Positions 1-6,247 of a stretch of 10,401 nt of DNA are shown in pieces. This DNA is from Lachnospiraceae bacterium. GTDB lineage: Bacteria; Bacillota_A; Clostridia; Lachnospirales; Lachnospiraceae. The stretch covers positions 1 to 10,401 of the forward strand of contig JAETQR010000073.1 in NCBI GenBank assembly GCA_021770615.1, given 5' to 3'. The notes below the pieces were generated by a model. That model had not been told where the DNA came from, ran no database searches, and saw only the letters and a list, made by a program, of their open reading frames with translations. Within the stretch, counting starts at the first letter, position 1. Each line of letters opens with the position of its first letter. Made by a program: the position numbers and the translations under genes.

Positions 1-438
1 AAAATATTAAATTTGGGAGCAGATGACTGCCTGGTCTGGCCTGCGGATACAGATGAGCTGATTGTAAGAATGGAAGCCTGCATGAAAAGAGGAGCAGAAC
101 GGTTAGATTTAAAACCCGTGCTTCATAAAAACATCGGATTACTCATTGATCCCTGCAAACGGACGATAGAGATAAAAAGCAAGGAAATTGTTCTTACAAA
201 ACGAGAATTTGACATTCTGTTCCTTTTAGCAAGTAATCCCGGTGTTGTTTTTTCTAAAGAGCAGATATACGCCGCAATCTGGGACGACAAATTTGTAAAA
301 GATGATAGTAACATCATGAGTCATATTGGACGGCTGCGCAAGAAAATAGGACCGAAGGCAGGTAAGTATATTCAAACGGTATGGGGAATTGGGTACCGAT
401 TTGCTGAAGGAGTAGAAGAAGCCGATTCGGCAGTTTAG
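1..438 (+). CDS. OmpR-family response regulator, 3' part (cut by window edge)
   Basis: The frame is open from base 1, so the gene starts upstream; 145 residues are visible. Residues 1-35 look like the end of a receiver domain (LGADDCLVWPADTDELIVRM), and about residues 45-138 form an OmpR/PhoB winged-helix DNA-binding domain: LTKREFDILFLLASNPG, a recognition-helix region around NIMSHIGRLRKKIG, and the terminal hairpin TVWGIGYRF. The TTG at base 13 is an internal Leu codon of the receiver, not a start. In canonical receivers the segment after GADDY reads (V/T)KPF; here it is VWPA, so the conserved switch lysine is replaced by Trp, which suggests phosphorylation-independent or altered signalling. 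The product probably binds DNA as a transcription regulator; the repeats in the following 340-base leader are possible targets (inference). No histidine kinase is visible. The domain call is secure, the regulated target unknown. Confidence 0.88.
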   Translation, partial: KILNLGADDCLVWPADTDELIVRMEACMKRGAERLDLKPVLHKNIGLLIDPCKRTIEIKSKEIVLTKREFDILFLLASNPGVVFSKEQIYAAIWDDKFVKDDSNIMSHIGRLRKKIGPKAGKYIQTVWGIGYRFAEGVEEADSAV

Positions 439-488
439 CAAAATGGTATATCGCTGACATGCTGACTATATATGGTATGAAAAAAGAT

Positions 489-517
489 TGACTTGCATTA
501 CATAATGTTGTAGACTT
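489..517 (+). promoter_or_regulatory. possible sigma-70-type promoter
   Basis: TTGACT (489-494) is followed after 17 bases by TAGACT (512-517). The -35 is 5/6 and the -10 4/6 to consensus, with ideal spacing. It would fire into the leader that carries the GTGTGATTGA repeats. The -10 is poor, so this is tentative. Confidence 0.3.
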
Positions 518-670
518 ATGGTGTGATTGATTTAGTGTGATTGAAAAGCACATTAAGTTTTGTTTCGGGAGATAGCCGGAAGTCAATTTTTATACCAGGA
601 ATAATTGGGTACAGGAATAATAAGAATTTCTGTGCCTTTTTATTATAAAAATTCAGAGAGGGGGATTTGA

Positions 671-685
671 TTCCATTTAATGGAA
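671..685. promoter_or_regulatory. perfect 6-bp-arm palindrome, possible operator
   Basis: TTCCAT TTA ATGGAA is a perfect inverted repeat with a 3-base centre, lying between the possible promoter and the first gene of the operon. It could be a repressor operator or a short RNA hairpin. No cognate regulator can be assigned. Confidence 0.35.
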
Positions 686-715
686 ATAAGTAGCGGCATG
701 AGACCGCACAAGAAT

Positions 716-750
716 GACACTGGATTGTATAAATCTGAGTGTCTTTTTTA
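716..750 (+). terminator. intrinsic terminator or attenuator ahead of the operon
   Basis: GACACT (716-721) pairs with AGTGTC (738-743). After a small internal loop GATT can pair with AATC, and the hairpin is followed by a T-rich tail starting at 744. It ends only about 30 bases before the first gene of the operon, so it may end transcripts coming from the left or act as an attenuator in the leader. Confidence 0.55.
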
Positions 751-778
751 TTTACAAAAACGGAAAGGAGGGGGATGA

Positions 779-1138
779 ATGGATGAAAGTGTTCAGGTAA
801 AAGCGATATTCAATGATTTCTATGTACTTTTCAACGCAGATAAGGGAGTGCTGGCGCTGCATGATAAATATAAGGACAATGATCTTTTTAAGGCGCTGAT
901 TAGAAATCTGGAACTGGCAGTGGAATCGGATGCCAATGCGATTATGAAAGAGACATATGCTTTTTATAAGCGCTATGCAGACCGGGAATTGAGTGATGAA
1001 GATTGGGATGCGGCGGTGGGAGATTTCAAGCGTATTAACAATGCATGGGACAACCAATGGTGCAAGGAGCAAATGCTGGAACTATTAGGGGTATTGGAAT
1101 TGCAGGAAAAAGAGCGGAAAAGAAAGCAGGTTGCCTGA
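779..1138 (+). CDS. small helical protein of unknown function, paralogue 1
   Basis: 119 residues; I do not recognise the family. The start is fixed by AAAGGAGG at 764-771, seven bases upstream of the ATG. The protein is soluble and probably all-helical, with no signal peptide or membrane segment, and has a basic tail (KERKRKQVA). Its second half carries a conserved-looking block containing YAFYKRYADRELSDEDW and, further on, a W-x-N-x-W-C motif near residues 90-96. The next gene encodes a clear paralogue: over an ungapped 52-residue block beginning at MKETYAFYK, 25 residues are identical. The 20-base gap to the next gene and the same orientation indicate one transcript. It could be a regulator or a partner of its paralogue (heterodimer), but nothing in the sequence proves a function. 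Confidence 0.85.
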   Translation: MDESVQVKAIFNDFYVLFNADKGVLALHDKYKDNDLFKALIRNLELAVESDANAIMKETYAFYKRYADRELSDEDWDAAVGDFKRINNAWDNQWCKEQMLELLGVLELQEKERKRKQVA

Positions 1139-1158
1139 AAGGTTAATGGAGGGATAGG

Positions 1159-1614
1159 ATGGATTATCAGATTCTCGTAAAAAATTTATTTAATGACATG
1201 TTCACATTTTTTAACGGCAGGCAGACAATGGATCTCAAAACACTGGCAGAGGCTTATCCGGATGAACCGCTGCTGCTGGCATTTATAAGCGGTCTCGATC
1301 AGGCGTTAAGCGTCCCGTACAATGATGTCATGAAGCAGTGCTATGCGTTTTACAAAAAGTATTGCGGAAGAGAACTGTCCGAAGAGGAATGGCGGGACAT
1401 CGTTGACGGCGTTCAGATTTATAATCAAAAATGGCAGAATTCATGGTGCCGGGGACTGATTCTGGCGCTGCTGTCAATTTTGGAAAAAGAAGATAAAGAC
1501 AGGAAGGGAGAAACGTCAACCGAAAAACAGTCAGAGGATGGAGAAACAGATAAGGGTGGAACCAAAGAAGGTAAACTCGAAGAAGGACAGCAGGAAATGG
1601 ATACAGCTGCTTAA
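1159..1614 (+). CDS. small helical protein of unknown function, paralogue 2
   Basis: 151 residues, preceded by GGAGGG at 1148-1153 with good spacing. Residues 1-115 align end to end with the preceding gene's product and share NDM/NDF near the N-terminus, YAFYKKY, RELSEEEW and the W-x-N-x-W-C signature, so the pair arose by tandem duplication. After about residue 113 this copy has a unique low-complexity tail rich in Glu, Lys, Gly, Asp and Thr, probably disordered. No catalytic motif, signal peptide or membrane segment is visible. It sits between its paralogue and the PcfK/AcrIIA9-like gene, and a hairpin with a T-run (1624-1654) follows its stop codon. Function unknown. Confidence 0.85.
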   Translation: MDYQILVKNLFNDMFTFFNGRQTMDLKTLAEAYPDEPLLLAFISGLDQALSVPYNDVMKQCYAFYKKYCGRELSEEEWRDIVDGVQIYNQKWQNSWCRGLILALLSILEKEDKDRKGETSTEKQSEDGETDKGGTKEGKLEEGQQEMDTAA

Positions 1615-1623
1615 TCTTATTAT

Positions 1624-1654
1624 GGCCGGGGGTGCAGAATGCTCCGGCTGTTTT
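1624..1654 (+). terminator. intercistronic hairpin with T-run (possible attenuator)
   Basis: GCCGGGG (1624-1630) can pair with CTCCGGC over 7 bp including one G-U, with a loop of about ten bases, directly followed by TGTTTTTAT. This is a terminator-like structure 10 bases after the stop of the second paralogue, and it ends just before the AGGAGG (1661-1666) of the next gene. It may lower expression of the downstream genes relative to the two small ones. Confidence 0.5.
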
Positions 1655-1673
1655 TATGCCAGGAGGACAGGAA

Positions 1674-2390
1674 ATGGTAGAAAAAATTTATGACAAAGTA
1701 GGAAGCGTTCAGGAAATCAATGGGATTGCTGCGGATTTAAGGCGAATTGGCCTTCGGGAAGAAATCAAGATTCTGGCAGAGAAAAATAAAGTCCCCACTG
1801 TCGATGTAGAGGACTATCTGAAAGGAAAACGATATTTTCTGGTGGACGGAGGAAATGCAAAAACCTATGAAACCGTCAGGAGCAAGCTGCTGGATGAGAT
1901 GGGATTTCTAAATGATTCTCAATTTGGCGATGTGATAGGGCAGTATCTTCTGGAAAACTGTATGGATTCTGAATTTTCAAGGCGGGTTCTTCAAAGCCAT
2001 AAGACATTGCAGCGGTGTATCGAGTATCTGATGAAAAAAGCGCAGGAAATGGTGACTGATGAGGAAGGCAAGAGACCGCAAAAGACCTGTGTTGCAGTCG
2101 GAGAGGATATGGTATACCAGTGGGCAAGTGAATACTACGAACTGGATGACGAAGAGGAGGCTGCCAACGTAGTACAGGAAGCAGAGAAGAAGTTCCTGGA
2201 ACGCAATACGCCAAAGCCACCGATTAGTAAAACGGGAAAGAAACGTTCACCGGCGAAACGGGCCAGTAAGAAAAAGACAGCTTCATCAGAACCAGTATAC
2301 CGGCAGGAAGGTTCTCTCAAAGCTGCGGCTGAAAAGAAAGTATTAAAAGAGGATAAAGACCAAATCGAAGGCCAGGTTTCTCTATTTTAA
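1674..2390 (+). CDS. PcfK-like / AcrIIA9-family protein
   Basis: 238 residues from ATG 1674, chosen because AGGAGG (1661-1666) precedes it at seven bases; an in-frame GTG at 1632 would add 14 residues encoded by the hairpin and has no ribosome site. Residues 1-75 form an N-terminal extension (MVEKIYDKVGSVQEING, KGKRYFLVDGG). Residues about 80-165 match the PcfK core: a helical segment with SHKTLQRCIEYLMKKA, then AVGEDMVYQWASEYYELDD. A Lys/Arg/Ala-rich, probably disordered linker follows and the protein ends in GQVSLF. PcfK-type proteins are encoded beside PcfJ in conjugative elements such as pCF10, and the related AcrIIA9 inhibits Cas9; both are established family knowledge. Whether this member is anti-CRISPR is inference. 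The terminal QVSLF resembles a DnaN (beta clamp) binding motif. The pcfJ-like gene lies two genes downstream. Confidence 0.75.
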   Translation: MVEKIYDKVGSVQEINGIAADLRRIGLREEIKILAEKNKVPTVDVEDYLKGKRYFLVDGGNAKTYETVRSKLLDEMGFLNDSQFGDVIGQYLLENCMDSEFSRRVLQSHKTLQRCIEYLMKKAQEMVTDEEGKRPQKTCVAVGEDMVYQWASEYYELDDEEEAANVVQEAEKKFLERNTPKPPISKTGKKRSPAKRASKKKTASSEPVYRQEGSLKAAAEKKVLKEDKDQIEGQVSLF

Positions 2391-2419
2391 ATACTAAAAT
2401 CACAGGAGGAGTTCAAAAA

Positions 2420-2986
2420 GTGATAATTGCATATAAAGCGTTTGATAAAGATCTGTCCTGTACCTCCGGAGGGAATCGGTTTCAGTACAGATTAGGAATA
2501 TGGAATGAGGAAGATGCGGCTAATTGCTCCCATAATGGCTTTCACTGCGCTGAAAACCCGTTGGACTGCCTGACATATTATTCAGATTGGAACAGCGCGG
2601 TCTATTATATGGTCTTGGTAGATGGAGACATTGATGAGGATGCTCATGACAGTAAAATTTCCACAACCAGGTTAAAGCTGGTAAAGCAATTGAATCTTTC
2701 TGAATTCATTGCACACAGCCTCAGATATATGTGTGAACACCCGATGAGAAGTGATAATGCACGGGTATCTGCCAATGAGGGAGAAGCACATAATGGTTTT
2801 GCAGTAGTCAGAGGTAAAAATCCGGTTGCGAAAGGAAGAAAGGGAGATGTCCTGGGATTTGTAAAAGAAGCCGCAGGCAGCAGAGAAGTTTCTGAAATTG
2901 GGCTGTTTGTTGTTGACGGAAAAGAAATCCTACCGGATACCTGGTATCTTACGGACGGCTCTATCATGGAAAGGAAAGTAGCATAA
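2420..2986 (+). CDS. DUF7666-like protein of unknown function
   Basis: 188 residues with a GTG start, supported by AGGAGG at 2404-2409. The N-terminus (YKAFDKDLSC, FQYRLGIW, then GFHCAENPLDCLTYYSD at about residues 40-56) resembles the DUF7666 type found in phage and ICE proteins, in which an F-D-K-D-L-x-C opening is followed by a G-F-H-x-C/A-E-N-P-L-D signature. The middle (STTRLKLVKQLNLSEFIAHS) fits a helical segment often seen after this domain. The C-terminal half has Gly/Ala/Asn repeats and a beta-rich end (GLFVVDGKEILPDTWYLTDG). No signal peptide or transmembrane segment. Its stop codon directly abuts the ATG of the pcfJ-like gene, so the two are probably translationally coupled. Family assignment is from memory of the motif; function unknown. 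Confidence 0.7.
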   Translation: MIIAYKAFDKDLSCTSGGNRFQYRLGIWNEEDAANCSHNGFHCAENPLDCLTYYSDWNSAVYYMVLVDGDIDEDAHDSKISTTRLKLVKQLNLSEFIAHSLRYMCEHPMRSDNARVSANEGEAHNGFAVVRGKNPVAKGRKGDVLGFVKEAAGSREVSEIGLFVVDGKEILPDTWYLTDGSIMERKVA

Positions 2987-5200
2987 ATGATGGAAAGAAA
3001 AAAATTGATGGCGCTTGACGAGCTGGCTCCTACCAGTGAGATGTTTCGGCTCGCTGAACAGGATATTCTGAAAAAAAGAGTAAAAATTGGCCCGGATACA
3101 TACCAGTATGAGACTTATATAAGATGCCAGGTTATGGACGGGATTTTAAAAACTGCATTTTATCTTACGAGGGATTTGAAAATCGGGGCTGTCAAGCCGG
3201 TATATGAGGTATTTATAGATGGGAAAGCCAGAACATTTCTTACCTGGGATGTCATTCGTGCAAAATGGAGAAGTTCCATGTTGATAAACCTCGAATGGCC
3301 CAGATATATTGAAAGCTCCAATTCCTATATTACTGCCGAAGAAAACGAGGAAATGAAAAAGTATCTTAAGGTAGCTGCAGATGGATATAGCGGTATACTG
3401 GATTATCAGGAGCAATTACGCGAAGAAGCGTTAGCGAGAAAACACAGGAAGAAAACGGAGTCATGGGATAAAGTGATGGCGCAGGTTCCTGCGGAACCGA
3501 AAGACTGGAACCACTGGGTTAATAAGCATGGGATACATCAAAATTATGTCTTTTATGATTATGTGAGGAATGGCGCCAAAACAGGTTACTGCACCTATTG
3601 TGAGAAAGAGGTGCCGATTATAAAACCAAAGCATAATGCGCTGGGCAGATGTAAATGCTGTGGAAGCAAAATCCAGTATAAATCAAGAGGACGCGCAGGC
3701 CGTTTTTTCACGAAAGAGGAAATAATGTACCTAGTGCAAAAATGTGGAGAGGGGACTGTCATCCGGCAGTATTGTGCAACGCGGGCTTATTTAGCAGGGA
3801 ATTATGAAAACCCGGATATATCCTGCAGGGAGGAACGTAGATTTGTTTATAATGCAGATTTAGAAGAAACCCCTTACTATTATGGCAGATACCGATTCCA
3901 CGAATATAGATGGATAAAAGGGGAAAAACCAGATGCCGGATTTGAATATTATCAATATTACAGAACCAGAGAGGAAAAGCTTGGTTCAGTTTATAAGCGG
4001 ACGCTGCCGGCTTTGTCTACAGGAGCATTAAGAAAAACCGGGTTGCCGCAGATAGCCAGGAAAGTAGACAGGATAAACCCAAGGGAATATCTTGAGACAC
4101 TAAGCAGAAAACCGTATCTGGAGCAAATTGTAAAATCAGATCTCAATCAGCTTGCCTGGAGCATTATCAATGACTGCTGGGAGCTAGAATTAAGCGATAG
4201 TAATGATTTTTCTAAATCCCTGGGGATTGATAAGAACCGTATGAAACGGCTTAGAGAGCATAACGGAGGTTTTGTGTATTTAGAATGGCTGAGGTTTGAG
4301 AAGCTGCGGGAAAGCAACATCCATGATTCAATCATTGAGTATTTTGATCGGAATAATTTAAGCCCCGGCAACTTGGATTTTATCATTGAAAAAATGACTC
4401 CGGCCAGAATCTGCAATTACTTAAAACGGCAGTACCGTGAAACCGGACGGCCTCCAAAGGAACTGGTATCAACATGGCAGGATTATACCGCTATGGCAAG
4501 CCGACTGAAAATGGATTTAGAACAGGAACAAATATTTAAGCCAAAGGAATTAATCAAAGCCCATGATGATTTGCTTGCACTATTAGGAAGCAAGGAGATT
4601 GCCTTGCAGGCGGCTGAAATATTGGAAAAGTATCCTGACGTTGATGAAATCTGTCAACAAATCAAAGAGAAGTACGAATATGGAGATAAAGATTACATGA
4701 TCATTGCTCCAGATCGAATTGAGGACATCATAAATGAAGGACACATACTTAGGCATTGCCTGCATCGGAGTGACATCTATTTTGACCGGATTCAAACAAG
4801 GGAGAGCTATATTCTCTTTTTGCGTAAAGCCAGCAAACCGGATCAGCCATATTATACGTTGGAAGTGGAACCGGGAGGGACTGCGCGTCAGAAGCGGACG
4901 GTTGGAGACAAACAGAATGCTGATTATGAGGAAGCGAAAAATTTTATAAGGAAGTGGCAGAATGCAATCAGCCGGCGTCTGACAAAGGAAGATTGGGAAT
5001 TGGCGGAGAGAAGCGCGCTGCTGCGTGTGAGGGAACTTGCCGAGATGAGGGAAAAGAATGTGAAAATCAGGCACGGACATCTGGCGGGGAAACCTCTGGC
5101 GGATGTTCTGGAAGCGGATTTGATGGAGGCGGTGCGGTGCGCTAAGACGGATAGCCTGATCATGGAACCTGTGCAGGAGGAGAAGAGAAACTATGTGTAG
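2987..5200 (+). CDS. PcfJ-like protein with zinc ribbon
   Basis: 737 residues, full length for a PcfJ-type protein. The ATG follows the upstream stop codon without a gap; a GGAAAGGAAAG stretch inside the end of the preceding gene can serve as the ribosome site. Residues 202-225 hold a zinc-ribbon pattern, YCTYC followed 16 residues later by CKCC. The C-terminal PcfJ domain spans about residues 515-690, with the signature GHILRHCLHRSDIYFDRI (585-602), then ESYILFLRK and YYTLEVEPGG leading to a VGDKQN segment; the His and Cys residues of the HxxxHCxH cluster are candidate functional residues. No membrane segment. PcfJ is encoded beside PcfK in the pCF10 conjugation region; its biochemical role is not established. 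The gene order PcfK-like, DUF7666-like, PcfJ-like suggests a joint role. The 218 bases after it are non-coding. Confidence 0.85.
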   Translation: MMERKKLMALDELAPTSEMFRLAEQDILKKRVKIGPDTYQYETYIRCQVMDGILKTAFYLTRDLKIGAVKPVYEVFIDGKARTFLTWDVIRAKWRSSMLINLEWPRYIESSNSYITAEENEEMKKYLKVAADGYSGILDYQEQLREEALARKHRKKTESWDKVMAQVPAEPKDWNHWVNKHGIHQNYVFYDYVRNGAKTGYCTYCEKEVPIIKPKHNALGRCKCCGSKIQYKSRGRAGRFFTKEEIMYLVQKCGEGTVIRQYCATRAYLAGNYENPDISCREERRFVYNADLEETPYYYGRYRFHEYRWIKGEKPDAGFEYYQYYRTREEKLGSVYKRTLPALSTGALRKTGLPQIARKVDRINPREYLETLSRKPYLEQIVKSDLNQLAWSIINDCWELELSDSNDFSKSLGIDKNRMKRLREHNGGFVYLEWLRFEKLRESNIHDSIIEYFDRNNLSPGNLDFIIEKMTPARICNYLKRQYRETGRPPKELVSTWQDYTAMASRLKMDLEQEQIFKPKELIKAHDDLLALLGSKEIALQAAEILEKYPDVDEICQQIKEKYEYGDKDYMIIAPDRIEDIINEGHILRHCLHRSDIYFDRIQTRESYILFLRKASKPDQPYYTLEVEPGGTARQKRTVGDKQNADYEEAKNFIRKWQNAISRRLTKEDWELAERSALLRVRELAEMREKNVKIRHGHLAGKPLADVLEADLMEAVRCAKTDSLIMEPVQEEKRNYV

Positions 5201-5418
5201 CGGCTTAAAGGGAAAGGAGACATACTGATCCGGTGAACCGGTTATTGTGAGACTGTTAAGCACAATGTAAAAACAATAGTAGTTGCGTGAGCAGATGCCG
5301 TGATTAAGGAAAGGCGAAGAATGATGCGGCTGAGATACCGGTCTCACTGAAAACGGCTGTTCAACTGCGAGCCTGGGAAGGTATATTGTTTGCCACGAGC
5401 TGATAGTGAGTGGCTGGT
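5201..5418 (+). ncRNA. candidate structured RNA / 5' leader (unnamed)
   Basis: No frame is open across this spacer, yet it has dense pairing potential. GTGAGACTG (5247-5255) pairs with CGGTCTCAC (5339-5347) over 9 bp with one G-U, closing about 83 bases. Inside lies a hairpin with a GTGA (GNRA) tetraloop, TTGC-GTGA-GCAG (5283-5294), and GCCG (5297-5300) can pair with CGGC (5327-5330). CCGGT-GA-ACCGG sits at 5230-5241. A mutually exclusive hairpin ATTGTG/CACAAT (5244-5249/5261-5266) overlaps the long stem, and GCCAC/GTGGC (5392-5396/5410-5414) folds right at the start of the next gene. This could be a leader regulating the PP-loop gene or an independent RNA. I do not recognise a named class. 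Confidence 0.4.
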
Positions 5419-6162
5419 ATGAAACATGTGGTGTTGTATTCCGGCGGCGCCAGCAGTGCGTATATGGCATATCTGGTGCTGCAGGAACAAAAGAAAGAGG
5501 AGGTCGTCCTTCTCCATACGCCAACTTTTACGGAAAACCATGATGCAGATACATTTCGCTGCCGTGTGGCAAGACGCTTAGGTATACCGATTACGGAGTG
5601 GGGAGACGGCCGGAACCTGGATGAGCTTTTAGAGGACCAGAAAGCAATACCAGGGCAGTTCCTTCCATTTTGTACTGTGGTATTAAAACAGAAAATGAAG
5701 GAGGAGTATTTTAAATATTTAAGAAGCCAGAATCAGGATTTTATTGAGTATGTGGGGTTTGGAATGGAGGAGGAAAAGCGGGTCCATAATGCGCTTGCCA
5801 GAGCCAGGAGGACTGGACACTCAATCCGGTTTCCCATATACGAAAAGAAGATTCCAGGCTGTGAGATTAAACGGATTATTGAGCAGGAATGGAAGATTCC
5901 ACTCCCTCAAACCTATAAAAATGGCTTAAACCACAATAACTGTATACCTTGTTACAAAGCGGGAAAGGCAAGCTGGAGGATCTATTGGGAGCAGTATCCG
6001 GAACGATACTGGAAGGCGGCCGAGTATGAAAAAAGATACGGATACACAGTTTTTAAAGATTGCAGCCTGACCGAACTGGCTGAGAGGTTTGAAAAGGATA
6101 AAGCGTGGGAAGAGATGCAGTATCATTTAAAGGATTACTTCCCCTGCGAGCATTGGGCATAA
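5419..6162 (+). CDS. PAPS-reductase-like PP-loop ATPase family protein
   Basis: 247 residues from ATG 5419; a GTG at 5410 would add three residues, and neither start has a strong ribosome site. The N-terminus shows a PP-loop nucleotide-binding signature, LYSGGASSAYMA (SGGxxS at residues 8-13), followed by an alternating beta/alpha pattern as in the adenine nucleotide alpha-hydrolase/PAPS reductase fold. Cys85 (PFC), the pair Cys175-x-x-Cys178 (NHNNCIPCYKAGK) and Cys243 near the C-terminus (PCEHW) could bind zinc or an Fe-S cluster. Such proteins adenylate or reduce substrates in sulfur transfer, but phage and element members are often of unknown role. No cysteine or sulfate assimilation gene is nearby, so a housekeeping role in sulfur assimilation is unlikely; nucleic-acid modification or defence is a guess. 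Its weak start lies within the hairpin-rich spacer, which suggests translational control. Confidence 0.8.
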   Translation: MKHVVLYSGGASSAYMAYLVLQEQKKEEVVLLHTPTFTENHDADTFRCRVARRLGIPITEWGDGRNLDELLEDQKAIPGQFLPFCTVVLKQKMKEEYFKYLRSQNQDFIEYVGFGMEEEKRVHNALARARRTGHSIRFPIYEKKIPGCEIKRIIEQEWKIPLPQTYKNGLNHNNCIPCYKAGKASWRIYWEQYPERYWKAAEYEKRYGYTVFKDCSLTELAERFEKDKAWEEMQYHLKDYFPCEHWA

Positions 6163-6247
6163 GAAAGGAATAATGGCAGGAGACTGTCAAAATGCAAGGC
6201 GTCAGAAAACCTCTGGTGCTTTATTTTATTTAAGAAGGGAAGAAAAA

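Larger units (their letters stand above)
439..778. other. 340-base non-coding leader with short repeats
   Basis: No convincing ORF lies here. It holds a direct repeat GTGTGATTGA at 522-531 and 536-545 (period 14), a second direct repeat CAGGAATAAT at 597-606 and 612-621 (period 15), a palindrome TTCCAT-TTA-ATGGAA at 671-685, a small GCGG/CCGC hairpin at 693-707 and a terminator-like hairpin at 716-750. This is what a regulated promoter and leader of the downstream operon could look like. Whether the upstream response regulator acts here is inference. Confidence 0.6.

Noticed and set aside
744..758. Match between TGTCTTTTTTATTT (left leader) and TGTTTTTTTTATTT after int as an attL/attR direct repeat
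   Set aside because: Both are T-tails of terminators, so the similarity is expected by function and the sequence is too simple to be called an attachment core.
1632..1673. N-terminal extension of the PcfK-like protein from GTG 1632
   Set aside because: It is encoded by a terminator-like hairpin and has no ribosome site, whereas ATG 1674 follows AGGAGG.
5192..5410. Possible small coding sequence in the spacer after the PcfJ-like gene
   Set aside because: The frame that begins MCSGLKGKETY is broken by several stop codons and the other frames are no better, so the spacer is treated as non-coding.
4583..5524. Long minus-strand open frame (about 313 codons) across the end of the PcfJ-like gene
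   Set aside because: It lies antisense to a gene with clear family motifs, has no ribosome site or recognisable domain, and its composition (Pro, His, Ser, Arg rich) is that of a shadow frame.
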